Source of the DNA: an uncultured Clostridium sp.
GTDB taxonomy: Bacteria > Bacillota > Clostridia > Clostridiales > Clostridiaceae
DNA: 11,322 bases
Assembly: GCA_934755305.1 (NCBI GenBank)
Contig: CAKVLD010000080.1
Span: forward strand, 1-11,322
Direction of reading: 5' to 3'
The notes under the pieces are model-generated. The model was not told the origin of the DNA, made no database searches, and saw only the letters and a program-made list of their open reading frames with translations. A program made the position numbers and the translations under genes. Of this stretch, positions 1 to 8,300 are shown one piece after another. Each line of letters starts with the position of its first letter. Position 1 is the first letter of the stretch.

Positions 1-74
1 TGGAAACTACAGATTTTAATAGAGACTCTTTTGGAAAATCATTTGAGCATTATGAAATTAAAGATGTAGAAACA
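1..74 (+). repeat. Linker repeat, copy 1
   Basis: This is the first copy of an in-frame repeat whose second copy is at 232-305. The offset is exactly 231 bp (77 codons). By hand count 61 of 74 bases and 18 of 24 residues agree. The conserved peptide core is HYEIKDVET. The left edge may cut the unit. Confidence 0.85.
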
Positions 75-1433
75 TATGAGAGTGTAGTAGATGATGAGAG
101 TATTTTAAATAATGATAATAATGTTAATATTGAAAATGTAACAATTAAAAACAAAATTGAAGAGCAAGATTTTATAAATAAAAATTTACTTACAACATCT
201 GATTTTAGCATTTTAAGTAATAAAAATCTTATGGAAACTACAGACTTTGATAGGGATTCTTATGAAAAAGCCTCTGTGCATTACGAAATAAAAGATGTAG
301 AGACAAACAGAAATAGTATATTTGATATTAAAAAGAAAAAAATTGAAACTATAGTAAGAAAAGAATATCCTGTACATGTAAAAAGGGTATGCGAAGAAAT
401 AATGGAGCTAGATAAGCTTTATAAGGTAACTAATAGTTATAAAGAAGAAATACTTAAATTTATTTCTAAAAATATAGGTTGTATAGAGATTAAAGATAAT
501 GAGTTCTTATGGATTAAAGATTCAAAAGAAATTAAGCTAAGAAGTGATTTGCCATACAAAAGAAAAATAGAGTATATATGCAAAGAAGAAATAGCATTAG
601 CAATGATTAAAATATTACAAGAAGAAGGACCTAAGAAAAAAGATGATTTATTTAATGCTGTATTATTATATTTTAAAGAAGAGTACACCAATAAATTAAA
701 ACAAAGATACCTAATAAATGCTATCGATTTATTATTTGAAGAGGGAAAAATCACCTTAAGGCATGGTGAGATAAAATTAAGAAATAATTCTAATATTATT
801 AGTGAAGAAAACATTGCGTCTAACATAATTAATGAATCAAAAAGAGAAGTAATTATAAAAGAAAATAAAGAAATTACAGAATATAGTGAGGAGCTTAATG
901 AAAAACTTAAAATAGAGAACATATTTTCTGATACTAAGTTTAAAAGTCTGCGAAAGTTCTGTGATAAGAAGGGAATAGTGTATATTGATATGCTTACAGA
1001 TGAGCATATTGAGGAGTTTAGATGCAATACTCTTCTAAATAGAACAGTATTATTTGAGATAAATGATATTATTCGAAATTATAAGAAAACAAAAAGTAAT
1101 AAAATTTACGAAGTGAATACTTTGAAAGATTCTGATATAGTAAAAAAGGTGGAAAAGCCTGAAATAGTTAATAACTTAGAAAAACAAAATAATAATATTG
1201 CAATAAAAAAATTAAAGGATACAATTACGAATAAATATAATAAACTATCAATTAAACAACTTTTAGTTGCAGAGTATATTGTAAATAACATTGAGAATAT
1301 TCCCGAAATTAAAAGTGCAGTAGAGCTAGGGAAAATTATAGGGGTAAGTTCAACGACTGTAGGTATCACATTAACTATATTAAATTTAGGTTCATTCAAT
1401 AGTTTTAAAAGTAGAATAAAAAAAATGTTATAA
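1..1433 (+). CDS. C-terminal part of a large DUF3320-like protein with an RpiR-like HTH (5' end outside window)
   Basis: The frame is open from base 3 to the TAA at 1431-1433, giving 476 visible residues. The Met at 231 has no Shine-Dalgarno and lies inside a repeated peptide, so it is internal. Visible residues 1-24 and 78-101 are near copies (18 of 24 identical). Residues about 112-263 resemble DUF3320: a PVHV motif near residue 123, an EFLW motif ending at W170, then a segment ending in a GKI...IKL pattern. DUF3320 usually sits at the C-terminus of large DUF4011/superfamily 1 helicase proteins linked to defence, so a helicase may lie upstream, but none is visible. Residues about 311-361 look like a helix-hairpin-helix or RNA-polymerase-alpha-CTD-like segment (weak). 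Residues about 415-476 match the N-terminal HTH of RpiR regulators, with an LS...VAEYI helix, an ELGKIIGVSSTTV turn and a final FNSFK motif. A terminator follows, separating it from dptF. The DUF3320 and HTH calls are from memory of the families. The function is unknown; a DNA-binding role is inferred. Confidence 0.75.
   Translation, partial: ETTDFNRDSFGKSFEHYEIKDVETYESVVDDESILNNDNNVNIENVTIKNKIEEQDFINKNLLTTSDFSILSNKNLMETTDFDRDSYEKASVHYEIKDVETNRNSIFDIKKKKIETIVRKEYPVHVKRVCEEIMELDKLYKVTNSYKEEILKFISKNIGCIEIKDNEFLWIKDSKEIKLRSDLPYKRKIEYICKEEIALAMIKILQEEGPKKKDDLFNAVLLYFKEEYTNKLKQRYLINAIDLLFEEGKITLRHGEIKLRNNSNIISEENIASNIINESKREVIIKENKEITEYSEELNEKLKIENIFSDTKFKSLRKFCDKKGIVYIDMLTDEHIEEFRCNTLLNRTVLFEINDIIRNYKKTKSNKIYEVNTLKDSDIVKKVEKPEIVNNLEKQNNNIAIKKLKDTITNKYNKLSIKQLLVAEYIVNNIENIPEIKSAVELGKIIGVSSTTVGITLTILNLGSFNSFKSRIKKML
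232..305 (+). repeat. Linker repeat, copy 2
   Basis: This is the second copy of the repeat that begins at the left edge, again ending in HYEIKDVET. It directly precedes the DUF3320-like segment. Most base differences are transitions, and the reading frame is kept. A smaller echo, NKNL followed by a DF motif, occurs twice 14 residues apart just before and at the start of this copy, so the whole linker looks repeat-derived. Confidence 0.85.
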
Positions 1434-1473
1434 GTAATTATATTAAAATGATCAATTGATATATTTGGTTAAC

Positions 1474-1503
1474 AAGGTAGTTATAGCTTAATAACTACCT
1501 TTT
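1474..1503 (+). terminator. Rho-independent terminator after the DUF3320-like gene
   Basis: An 11-bp perfect stem (AAGGTAGTTAT at 1474-1484 pairing with ATAACTACCTT at 1491-1501) encloses a 6-base AGCTTA loop and runs into a short T tract. It sits 40 bp past the TAA at 1433. The T-rich side is on the + strand, as expected for ending the upstream gene. The T run is short (four bases), so termination may be partial. A 10-bp palindrome, ATCAATTGAT, lies just before it at 1451-1460. Confidence 0.8.
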
Positions 1504-1531
1504 AATTGATACTTTCTAAAACAAATATTTA

Positions 1532-1560
1532 CTTACAAATGCGCTACTATTTGTTAAAAT
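1532..1560 (+). promoter_or_regulatory. Candidate SigA promoter for the dptFGH operon
   Basis: The -35 candidate CTTACA (1532-1537, 4 of 6 to TTGACA) is followed by a 17-bp spacer and the -10 candidate TAAAAT (1555-1560, 5 of 6 to TATAAT). A TG at 1552-1553 gives an extended -10. Transcription would start near 1567, leaving a leader of about 60 nt before the TTG start. A second overlapping candidate is TTGTTA (1551-1556), a 17-bp spacer and TATAGA (1574-1579), also with a TG one base upstream of the -10. Either could be used; I prefer the first. Confidence 0.5.
1535..1554. repeat. Inverted repeat inside the dptF promoter (possible operator)
   Basis: ACAAAT (1535-1540) and ATTTGT (1549-1554) form a 6-bp inverted repeat with 8 bases between. 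It lies almost exactly between the proposed -35 and -10 boxes. A third ACAAAT sits in direct orientation at 1521-1526, 14 bp upstream. The position suits a repressor site, but short AT-rich repeats are common by chance in this DNA, so this is a weak call. Confidence 0.3.
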
Positions 1561-1611
1561 ATAAGAGTAATGATATAGATATTAAAATAAAAATATCCAG
1601 ATAGCAGCTGA

Positions 1612-1617
1612 AGGGAG
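1612..1617 (+). promoter_or_regulatory. Ribosome binding site fixing the TTG start of dptF
   Basis: AGGGAG ends 9 bases before the TTG at 1627. An in-frame TAG at 1624-1626 directly precedes the TTG, so no longer start is possible, and the strong site supports TTG over any later ATG. Confidence 0.8.
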
Positions 1618-1626
1618 AAAACATAG

Positions 1627-3972
1627 TTGAAAAAAAGTTTATTTAATTTTTTAGAAAATGAAAATGAAGATTTATATAATTTAGCAAAAGATATGGAGAA
1701 TTCAATTTATAGTGATCCGCATACAGCAATAATAAAAGGAAGAATTTTTGCAGAGAAGTTGTCAAAAATTATTTCAGATACAGAAGGTTGCAGTGAGCTT
1801 AATAATTTAACACAAGTTGAAAGAATAAGAGAGCTTAAAAATCATGGAATAATTGATATAGAAATTGATTTAATATTACACAGAATTAGGACATTAGGAA
1901 ATAAGGCAGCACATGATATAGTTGAAGACGATTTAGAATCAGCAATTTCAATGCATAGAAATTTATATAAGTTAGCTTGTTGGTATATGGAAAGTTATAT
2001 TAATTATGAATTCAAAGCAGAAAAGTATGAAGTACCTATGCCAGAAGTTAAAGAAAATAATTCAGAAGCTATAGATAATTTAATGAATCAAGTAAAAGAT
2101 TTAATAAACATTACCAAAGAAAGTAGCAAAACTGAAGAAAATAAAGAAGAAAAGACTAGTGAAGAAACTGTTATTGAAAAAAAGGAAGAAAGTAAAAAAG
2201 AAGTAAAAGTTTCAAAAGAAAAAAGTAAGGAATGTTTAATTCAAGAACTTTCAAAATTAAAGCAATCATCAAAAGAGGCAGTAGAAGGCCTTAATGAATT
2301 TAGTGAATTCAAAACTTATATGCATATTACGAGAAATGTACAAAATGAGTTAGAAGTGTTAATAAAAGAAGCTAATAAAAAAAGCAATGCACAGCTTATT
2401 TTAGTATGTGGAAGTGTTGGAGATGGTAAGTCTCATATAATATCATATTTCAAAAATAAATATCCTGATATAATGTCAAACTTTACATTACATAATGATG
2501 CAACAGAAAGTTTAGAGCCAAACAAAACATCTATGGATACATTAAACGATGTTTTAGATAGTTTTTGTGATGCAAAAATTGATACCAGTACTGAAAAATT
2601 TATATTAGCAATAAATCTTGGAACTTTAAATAATTTTATTGATTCAGAATATGGAAGTAGATTTAGTAAGCTTAAACAATATGTATTAGATAAGAATATA
2701 CTAGAATCAACAATTGAGGACAACAAGTTTGATGAAAATAGTAATATACAATTTATAAATTTTAGTGATTATCATATCTATACATTAAAAGATGGAAAAG
2801 TTCAATCTGATTACGTAAAATCATTAATTAAGAAAGTTACAGATCAATCAGAAATGAATATATTTTATAAATCATATAAAGAAAATTGTACAGGATGCAA
2901 AAATAGTACATGCTGCCCTATTAAAGCAAATTATGAGCTTATAAGTAAGGATGAAGTTCAAGAGGGAATAGTCCAATTACTTGTTCAATGTATCATAAAA
3001 AATAAAATAATTATTTCTACTAGAGCATTACTTAATTTTATATATGAACTTATTATTTCAAGAACATATGTAGATGTTAATTCACCTACATTTAAAAATA
3101 AAATAGCAAAACTTGATAATATAAGCTATATCAAAGCTTTAACTCCAAATATTATTTTTGATCATAAAGAATTATCTTTTATCTTTGAAGCATTAAATAC
3201 TTTAGATCCATTAAATATTAGAAATAGTAAAGTAGATGACTTTATTGTTGAATTTAATAACTCAGAAGACATAATGAAGTTTTTTAAAGATTATATAGAT
3301 TATCCTAAGGGATATATAGAAAAAGTAGCAGATATAAACTTTAATGAAACTAGTGATAAAAAAATAAGATTAGAATTATTAAAACTATTTATCAGAAGTT
3401 ACTATTTATGTGGAATGGGTGAGATATTCTCATTAAAGGATAGTAGATATGATGAATTTATTAAAAATGTTTATTATTGGAATAAAGGTGATAAATCTAA
3501 GTTAAAGAAACTTTATGGTGATATTAAAGATGGAATTATGAAGTGGAATGGTGAAGCTGAAAAAGGTTATATGAATATATTTGTAGCAAAAAATCAAATA
3601 AAATATAAAGTAAGTGAAGAAATAGAGCTAAAAGCAGATGTATCTAACATTCCTAAAAATGATGAAGGTGAATTAGTTAAATTCTTAACTACATTGAAAT
3701 TAAAATATAAAAAAGAAGGTACAAATGATAGTAATGAAATTGATTTAGATTATAGTTTATATGACCTTCTACAAAAAGTTATAAATGGATATAGACCAAA
3801 TAAAAAAGATAAAAATCAATTTATTAAGTTTATAGAGTTTATTAATAGAACTGAGGAAATGGGATCTAGAGATGAAAAGTTAGTATTTACTGAGAAAAAC
3901 AAAGATACTAATAAGAAATATAAATTAGAATATAATGATGAATTTGAAGAATATAGATTTGTGGAGATTTAA
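1627..3972 (+). CDS. dptF: DptF-like phosphorothioation-dependent restriction ATPase with N-terminal DUF4145/HEPN-like domain
   Basis: This 781-residue protein starts at TTG with a strong RBS. Residues about 10-125 resemble DUF4145, a HEPN-type helical domain seen at the front of type I restriction HsdR subunits; the characteristic part is RTLGNKAAHD at residues 88-97. A Lys/Glu-rich linker spans about 163-202. The P-loop ATPase follows: Walker A GSVGDGKS at 262-269, a hydrophobic strand ending in Asn (ILAINLG, 326-332), and a possible sensor region STRALLNFIYEL at 464-475. Cysteines 421, 424, 429 and 430 form a CX2CX4CC cluster that may bind metal. DptF, with DptG and DptH, belongs to the ATP-dependent machinery that restricts DNA lacking phosphorothioates. 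The family call rests on the P-loop form and on the clear DptG and DptH that follow. The N-terminal domain appears to be an addition to a shorter DptF core. The stop is 1 bp before the dptG start, which suggests co-translation. It is cytoplasmic, with no signal peptide or membrane segment. Confidence 0.85.
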   Translation: MKKSLFNFLENENEDLYNLAKDMENSIYSDPHTAIIKGRIFAEKLSKIISDTEGCSELNNLTQVERIRELKNHGIIDIEIDLILHRIRTLGNKAAHDIVEDDLESAISMHRNLYKLACWYMESYINYEFKAEKYEVPMPEVKENNSEAIDNLMNQVKDLINITKESSKTEENKEEKTSEETVIEKKEESKKEVKVSKEKSKECLIQELSKLKQSSKEAVEGLNEFSEFKTYMHITRNVQNELEVLIKEANKKSNAQLILVCGSVGDGKSHIISYFKNKYPDIMSNFTLHNDATESLEPNKTSMDTLNDVLDSFCDAKIDTSTEKFILAINLGTLNNFIDSEYGSRFSKLKQYVLDKNILESTIEDNKFDENSNIQFINFSDYHIYTLKDGKVQSDYVKSLIKKVTDQSEMNIFYKSYKENCTGCKNSTCCPIKANYELISKDEVQEGIVQLLVQCIIKNKIIISTRALLNFIYELIISRTYVDVNSPTFKNKIAKLDNISYIKALTPNIIFDHKELSFIFEALNTLDPLNIRNSKVDDFIVEFNNSEDIMKFFKDYIDYPKGYIEKVADINFNETSDKKIRLELLKLFIRSYYLCGMGEIFSLKDSRYDEFIKNVYYWNKGDKSKLKKLYGDIKDGIMKWNGEAEKGYMNIFVAKNQIKYKVSEEIELKADVSNIPKNDEGELVKFLTTLKLKYKKEGTNDSNEIDLDYSLYDLLQKVINGYRPNKKDKNQFIKFIEFINRTEEMGSRDEKLVFTEKNKDTNKKYKLEYNDEFEEYRFVEI
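3963..3966 (+). promoter_or_regulatory. Ribosome binding site deciding the dptG start
   Basis: GGAG inside the last codons of dptF lies 7 bases before the ATG at 3974. The earlier in-frame ATG at 3935 lies within dptF and has no comparable site, so 3974 is preferred. Confidence 0.65.
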
Positions 3973-3973
3973 G

Positions 3974-5365
3974 ATGAGCGAAAACATGAATTACAAAATT
4001 AATTTTGATGAAATAGCTAGCGATTTTAGATATAAAGAGAATAGTTTATTAAATCACAGTCATGGAGAAAAGTGCAAAATTTTTCCGTTTGTAGCAAATG
4101 AAACAAATATTTTTACAGATTTTACTGGTGTTATGTCTGAATTTTCAAGAATGATTTGTGACGTAAAAATGAATGAATCTTTTAATGTAGATGATTTTAT
4201 TAATAGTGTTTTAGAGAAAATCGATGAGTACGAAGGCGAGAATTCAAAGGAAGTATTTAAGGATATTATTAAGACTATGTTTATAGATGAAGATAAGTTA
4301 GTAAATTTCAATATAAAAACAATGAATTATATTAATTCGAGTAATACTGAAAAGAAATTTGCTAAATTTCTATATAATAATTTGTTTGATGAGGATCTAA
4401 AAAGCTTAGTAGATATTCACTATAATAAGAGTGAAGGAAATATATTAAATAAAATTGTTTTAGATTCATTACCAAAGTTAGATAATAAAAAGGTAGCGAA
4501 ACAATCATCTTTTAATTATGTACCATATGTAAAAGAAATATTTATTAAGGATTTAAGATTTTTATTAGAAAATGAAGAACTATATAAGAATTCATTAAAA
4601 AGAGTATTAGAGTATTATTATATGTTTTATATATCGCAACTAATTTTAAAGCTATCAAAATTTGAAAAAGCAGATGAGAATCAAGTTGAAATTTTGTACT
4701 ATACGTTAAGTTGGGAGAGTACTTCAAAAAATAGAACAGCATATAAATTTGGATGGAACATGTTGAATAATTATTTAAGTTCAATATTTGCACATGCTGT
4801 TACTTTAGAATTACTTAATTATCATAATTTAAATGAACAATTAGGCTATAAAAGATTATTTGAGATTTTTTCGAGCGATGATAGGGAGTATATTAAGACT
4901 CAAATAACAAAAATTATAAGTGACTATAAAAAACATGTTATTGATATAGATTGGAATAATTTTAGATATAATGAATATAATAGTGGGCTTAAAGAATTTG
5001 ACTTAGTTCATGAACTATTTAAGTCAGTAGAATATCAGTTTATTGTAAGTAAGACTAGAAACAGGGCAAATGATGCATATAAGAACTGGTATATAAAATT
5101 TGTACAAGCTAATTTTGGTAAGAGGAGAGGTTCTTTAGGATACAATTTAAATTTAACAGAAGAAGATATTATATTAATGACAAAACTTTGTATAAATAAT
5201 AATGAAAAACTGAAGTTAAGTAGTTTGTTTAAAGAATTCGAATTAAGAGGAATGTATTTTGACCGTGATTCTAAAGAAAAGATTGTACAATTGTATGAAA
5301 AATTAAGTTTATTAGAAAAGAAGAGCGATAGTGGGGATGCACAATATGTTAGATCAATTTTATAG
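3974..5365 (+). CDS. dptG: DptG-like phosphorothioation-dependent restriction protein
   Basis: From the ATG at 3974 the protein has 463 residues; a start at 3935 would add 13. It is mostly helical, with no P-loop, signal peptide or clear membrane segment. The C-terminal end is the recognisable part. A WYIKFVQANFGKRRG stretch leads to R384, R385 and G386 and then LGY at 388-390. A winged-helix-like segment follows at about 395-448, and the protein ends with KKSDSGDAQYVRSIL (449-463), which I associate with DptG. The N-terminus has an HSHGEKCKIFPF motif. DptG is the least understood member of the DptFGH complex; it is needed for restriction and is probably a scaffold or DNA-contacting subunit (inference). 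It follows dptF after a single base and overlaps dptH by about 20 bp, so the three proteins are probably made together. Confidence 0.82.
   Translation: MSENMNYKINFDEIASDFRYKENSLLNHSHGEKCKIFPFVANETNIFTDFTGVMSEFSRMICDVKMNESFNVDDFINSVLEKIDEYEGENSKEVFKDIIKTMFIDEDKLVNFNIKTMNYINSSNTEKKFAKFLYNNLFDEDLKSLVDIHYNKSEGNILNKIVLDSLPKLDNKKVAKQSSFNYVPYVKEIFIKDLRFLLENEELYKNSLKRVLEYYYMFYISQLILKLSKFEKADENQVEILYYTLSWESTSKNRTAYKFGWNMLNNYLSSIFAHAVTLELLNYHNLNEQLGYKRLFEIFSSDDREYIKTQITKIISDYKKHVIDIDWNNFRYNEYNSGLKEFDLVHELFKSVEYQFIVSKTRNRANDAYKNWYIKFVQANFGKRRGSLGYNLNLTEEDIILMTKLCINNNEKLKLSSLFKEFELRGMYFDRDSKEKIVQLYEKLSLLEKKSDSGDAQYVRSIL
5331..5336 (+). promoter_or_regulatory. G-rich ribosome binding site deciding the dptH start
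   Basis: GTGGGG lies within the 3' end of dptG and ends 9 bases before the ATG at 5346. The same bases contain an in-frame GTG (5331), and another ATG occurs at 5337. Neither has a good Shine-Dalgarno of its own, so these G bases are more likely the binding site for the ATG at 5346. Confidence 0.5.
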
Positions 5366-8300
5366 TTATTTATCAGATAAAATAATAGAATTTTTTAAAG
5401 ATAATCCTTTAACATCTGGAGCAAAATATAATATTCAATTTGAAACAGAAGAGCAAGTTGAAAATTTATATGAAGCATTAAAGGAAAATAGCTTAAAGGA
5501 AGATTATGAATATTTAGACAAAGATGGCTCTGTAAAATATAGAAGTTATCTTCTTGATTTTAGTGGAGTAAAGCTTATTATAGCTTCTACTATGAATAAT
5601 GTCCAACCAGATTTCTTAACTAGATTAAGAAATATGGTAGGATTAGAACCAGGTTATGAAGATAAGGCAATATTATTCATTCATAATACAACACTTGATA
5701 GTATTATGGGAGGAACAGAATCTTTTGCTAAGGAAGGTATGCCATTTCATATAGATTCTATTCAAAGAGATATTAAGATTAAATTACAAATGTCTAACTT
5801 TTCAGAAGTAGATAGAGAAATTATAAATCTTGATTTAGAGAGAAAGAAAAGTGGATTATTTGGAGAAAGTAAATCTGTTTTTGAGTATAGAGATCTTTTA
5901 GAAATAATCAATGGTACTTGTATTGAAAAAGAACAATATAGAAATTTTGGATTGTTCGCTGATAGTGAATTATATGACCTTACAGGGAAACATTTAAAGA
6001 AAAGGTTAAAAGAAAATATAAATTATTTTGCAAAAGTTGATGAAATTCACAACTATGGAAATCCTGAAGTTCAGTTAGAAAGGTACTTCGAAGAAAAAGG
6101 TATTGATAAGCTTAAAGGCGAAGATTGGAGAAATGTTGATTTTAAAGATGTTATAAAATCAGTAGAAGAAAAGAAAAAGATAAAGCCATTAGAATATATA
6201 AATGGTTCAGAAGGTTGGGATAAAGAAGAAGGAACTTCAAAAGCAAAATCAAGAATAAGAAATATAATAGTATTTAATGAAGATAATTTAGAAGAATATT
6301 CAATGGAGTTTTCATTTGATGATCACTTAAAAAAAGAATTTTTAAAAGTTGATGGAGATGCTGAAGCAACTACATCAGGTAAAAAAATTAAAGTTAAGGT
6401 AAAGAACACTGAAGGTAAATCTAATTTTTATAAGATAACTTACAAAAATGATAAAAATGTTAAATTTGAATTTAGAATTGCTATGGTTAAGTGTAGCGAG
6501 AAGTATTTAGAAAGCATTAAAACAAAATTCTCTGTAGTCTATAAGAAAAATAAGAGTTATATATTAGTAAATACTAATGAATCATCAATGGTTCTAAATG
6601 AATTTGCAAGTGGTGAAACGGTATATGAGGTAAAAGATAATTATCAAACTATACCATTACCGGAAAATGAAAAACTTGTAGTGAAGTTTAGTGAAAGTTT
6701 TGAATATGAAAATGATAGTGATTTAATTAATTTTAAAATCAATATTAAGGGACAAGACATTCCTTTTGCAGTAAAAGGATCTACAGAAAAGCCAACAGTA
6801 GTAGAAGGCTTAAAAGTTTGGAAGTTAAAAAGAGAAAAAGAATGTGACTTTAAACTAGTAGGAGAAGATAAATTACAACATGGTACTAGAGAATTCTTCA
6901 CTAGAGGTGAATTTAGAAAAAATTTATCTTTAGAAAAACAAATAATTGATTTAGAAGGTTTATATTTTGAAGAAAGATCAGAAGGATTAGAAGCGATAAA
7001 CTTAGAGTTAAGCAGTGAATTAACTAATGCATATGGAAATATTATTTCTTATTATAAGTTAAATAAAAAACTTCCAAGTCTTACGTATATTAATGATGAT
7101 TTAAGAGTTTTATATGAAATATATATTCAATGTTATCTAAGAGAGTTAAATAATATTGAAGAGGGATCATATGTTACAAAACGAGAAAAAGATTTGTTCA
7201 AGCTAGGTGTAGTAAAGAGACAAGTTGAAGATAGAGAAATATTATTTACGCCGCTTCATCCATTAAACATAGCATATCAATTAAAAATGGTTGGTGAAAC
7301 AGAAGATGAAGAGTTAAATGATGAAATTATTAAGAAATTTACATCAACATATCTTCTGCCATATATATGTGAGGAAGACAAATTATATATTCCTATGGAG
7401 CAATTCCATTCTCCTGAATGGAAATATTATGTAGATCAACATTTACCAAGATATAAAAGTTCTAGGGATTTCGTAGCTAAATTAGTTGATGAAAAGATAG
7501 AGGAATTTGTAGGACATTTTAAATATATGTTCAATATGGGAGGTAATGCCCCTATAAGAATTAATCTAATCAATACTGGAGATAGCAAGGAAATCTTACA
7601 AGGTATTTTTAAATATTACTTAAAGCAATTAAAGGCTACAAAAAATTCAAATATATTACCTATAGAATTATTTATATATTCAGATAAAAATATAACGAAT
7701 GCATTTGAAGAAGTGGCTTTAAACGATAATATTGAAAGTTTAAAGAATATTTATGCAATAGATTTATCAGTGGATAATATGTCAGAAGAAGATGTATTGA
7801 ATTTATATAGAGAAAAAGTACAATTCTATACTAAAAAAATAAGCGAAGGAATAGAATATGCACATATTACATTCTTAGAAATGAATGATGTTGTAAAAAC
7901 TGTTACTTCTAATATGGATGATATACCATCAGGAATAATAATGAACGGACTTATTTCAGGAGTACCTTCTGTATTCTTAGGAGATTCATATAGAACAGGT
8001 TTTGGGACTAAATACGCTAATACTGATACAAATTTAATGAATATATCTATAAAGTTAAATGCTTTAAATTCAGCTCTTTCTGGAGAACCATTTAATAGTA
8101 ATCAATGTAAGGCAATATCGATATCAAATAACAGCAGAATAACATTAGATAATATATATGATGCAAGTCATTGGGTAACATTTATTGATCCTAAAGTAGA
8201 TTTAAATTTCTTTAAAAATGATCCTGAGGCAAAAGATTTATTAATCATACATTATAGCGATCAATATACTACAGCAGGTGGATATGATGCCATAACTGTA

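Noticed and set aside
231..233. ATG at 231 as the true start of the first gene
   Set aside because: The frame is open to the left edge, there is no Shine-Dalgarno before 231, and the ATG falls inside a repeated peptide whose other copy lies upstream. A real start just left of base 1 cannot be excluded.
437..1027. Minus-strand ORF of 196 codons
   Set aside because: It lies antisense to the first gene, has Ser/Leu/Ile-rich composition typical of the complement of AT-rich coding DNA, and resembles no family.
1451..1460. ATCAATTGAT palindrome as an operator
   Set aside because: A perfect 10-bp palindrome in AT-rich DNA is expected by chance, and it lies upstream of the terminator, away from the promoter.
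3935..3973. Upstream start for dptG
   Set aside because: It would add 13 residues encoded by bases inside dptF, with no RBS. The ATG at 3974 has GGAG at good spacing.
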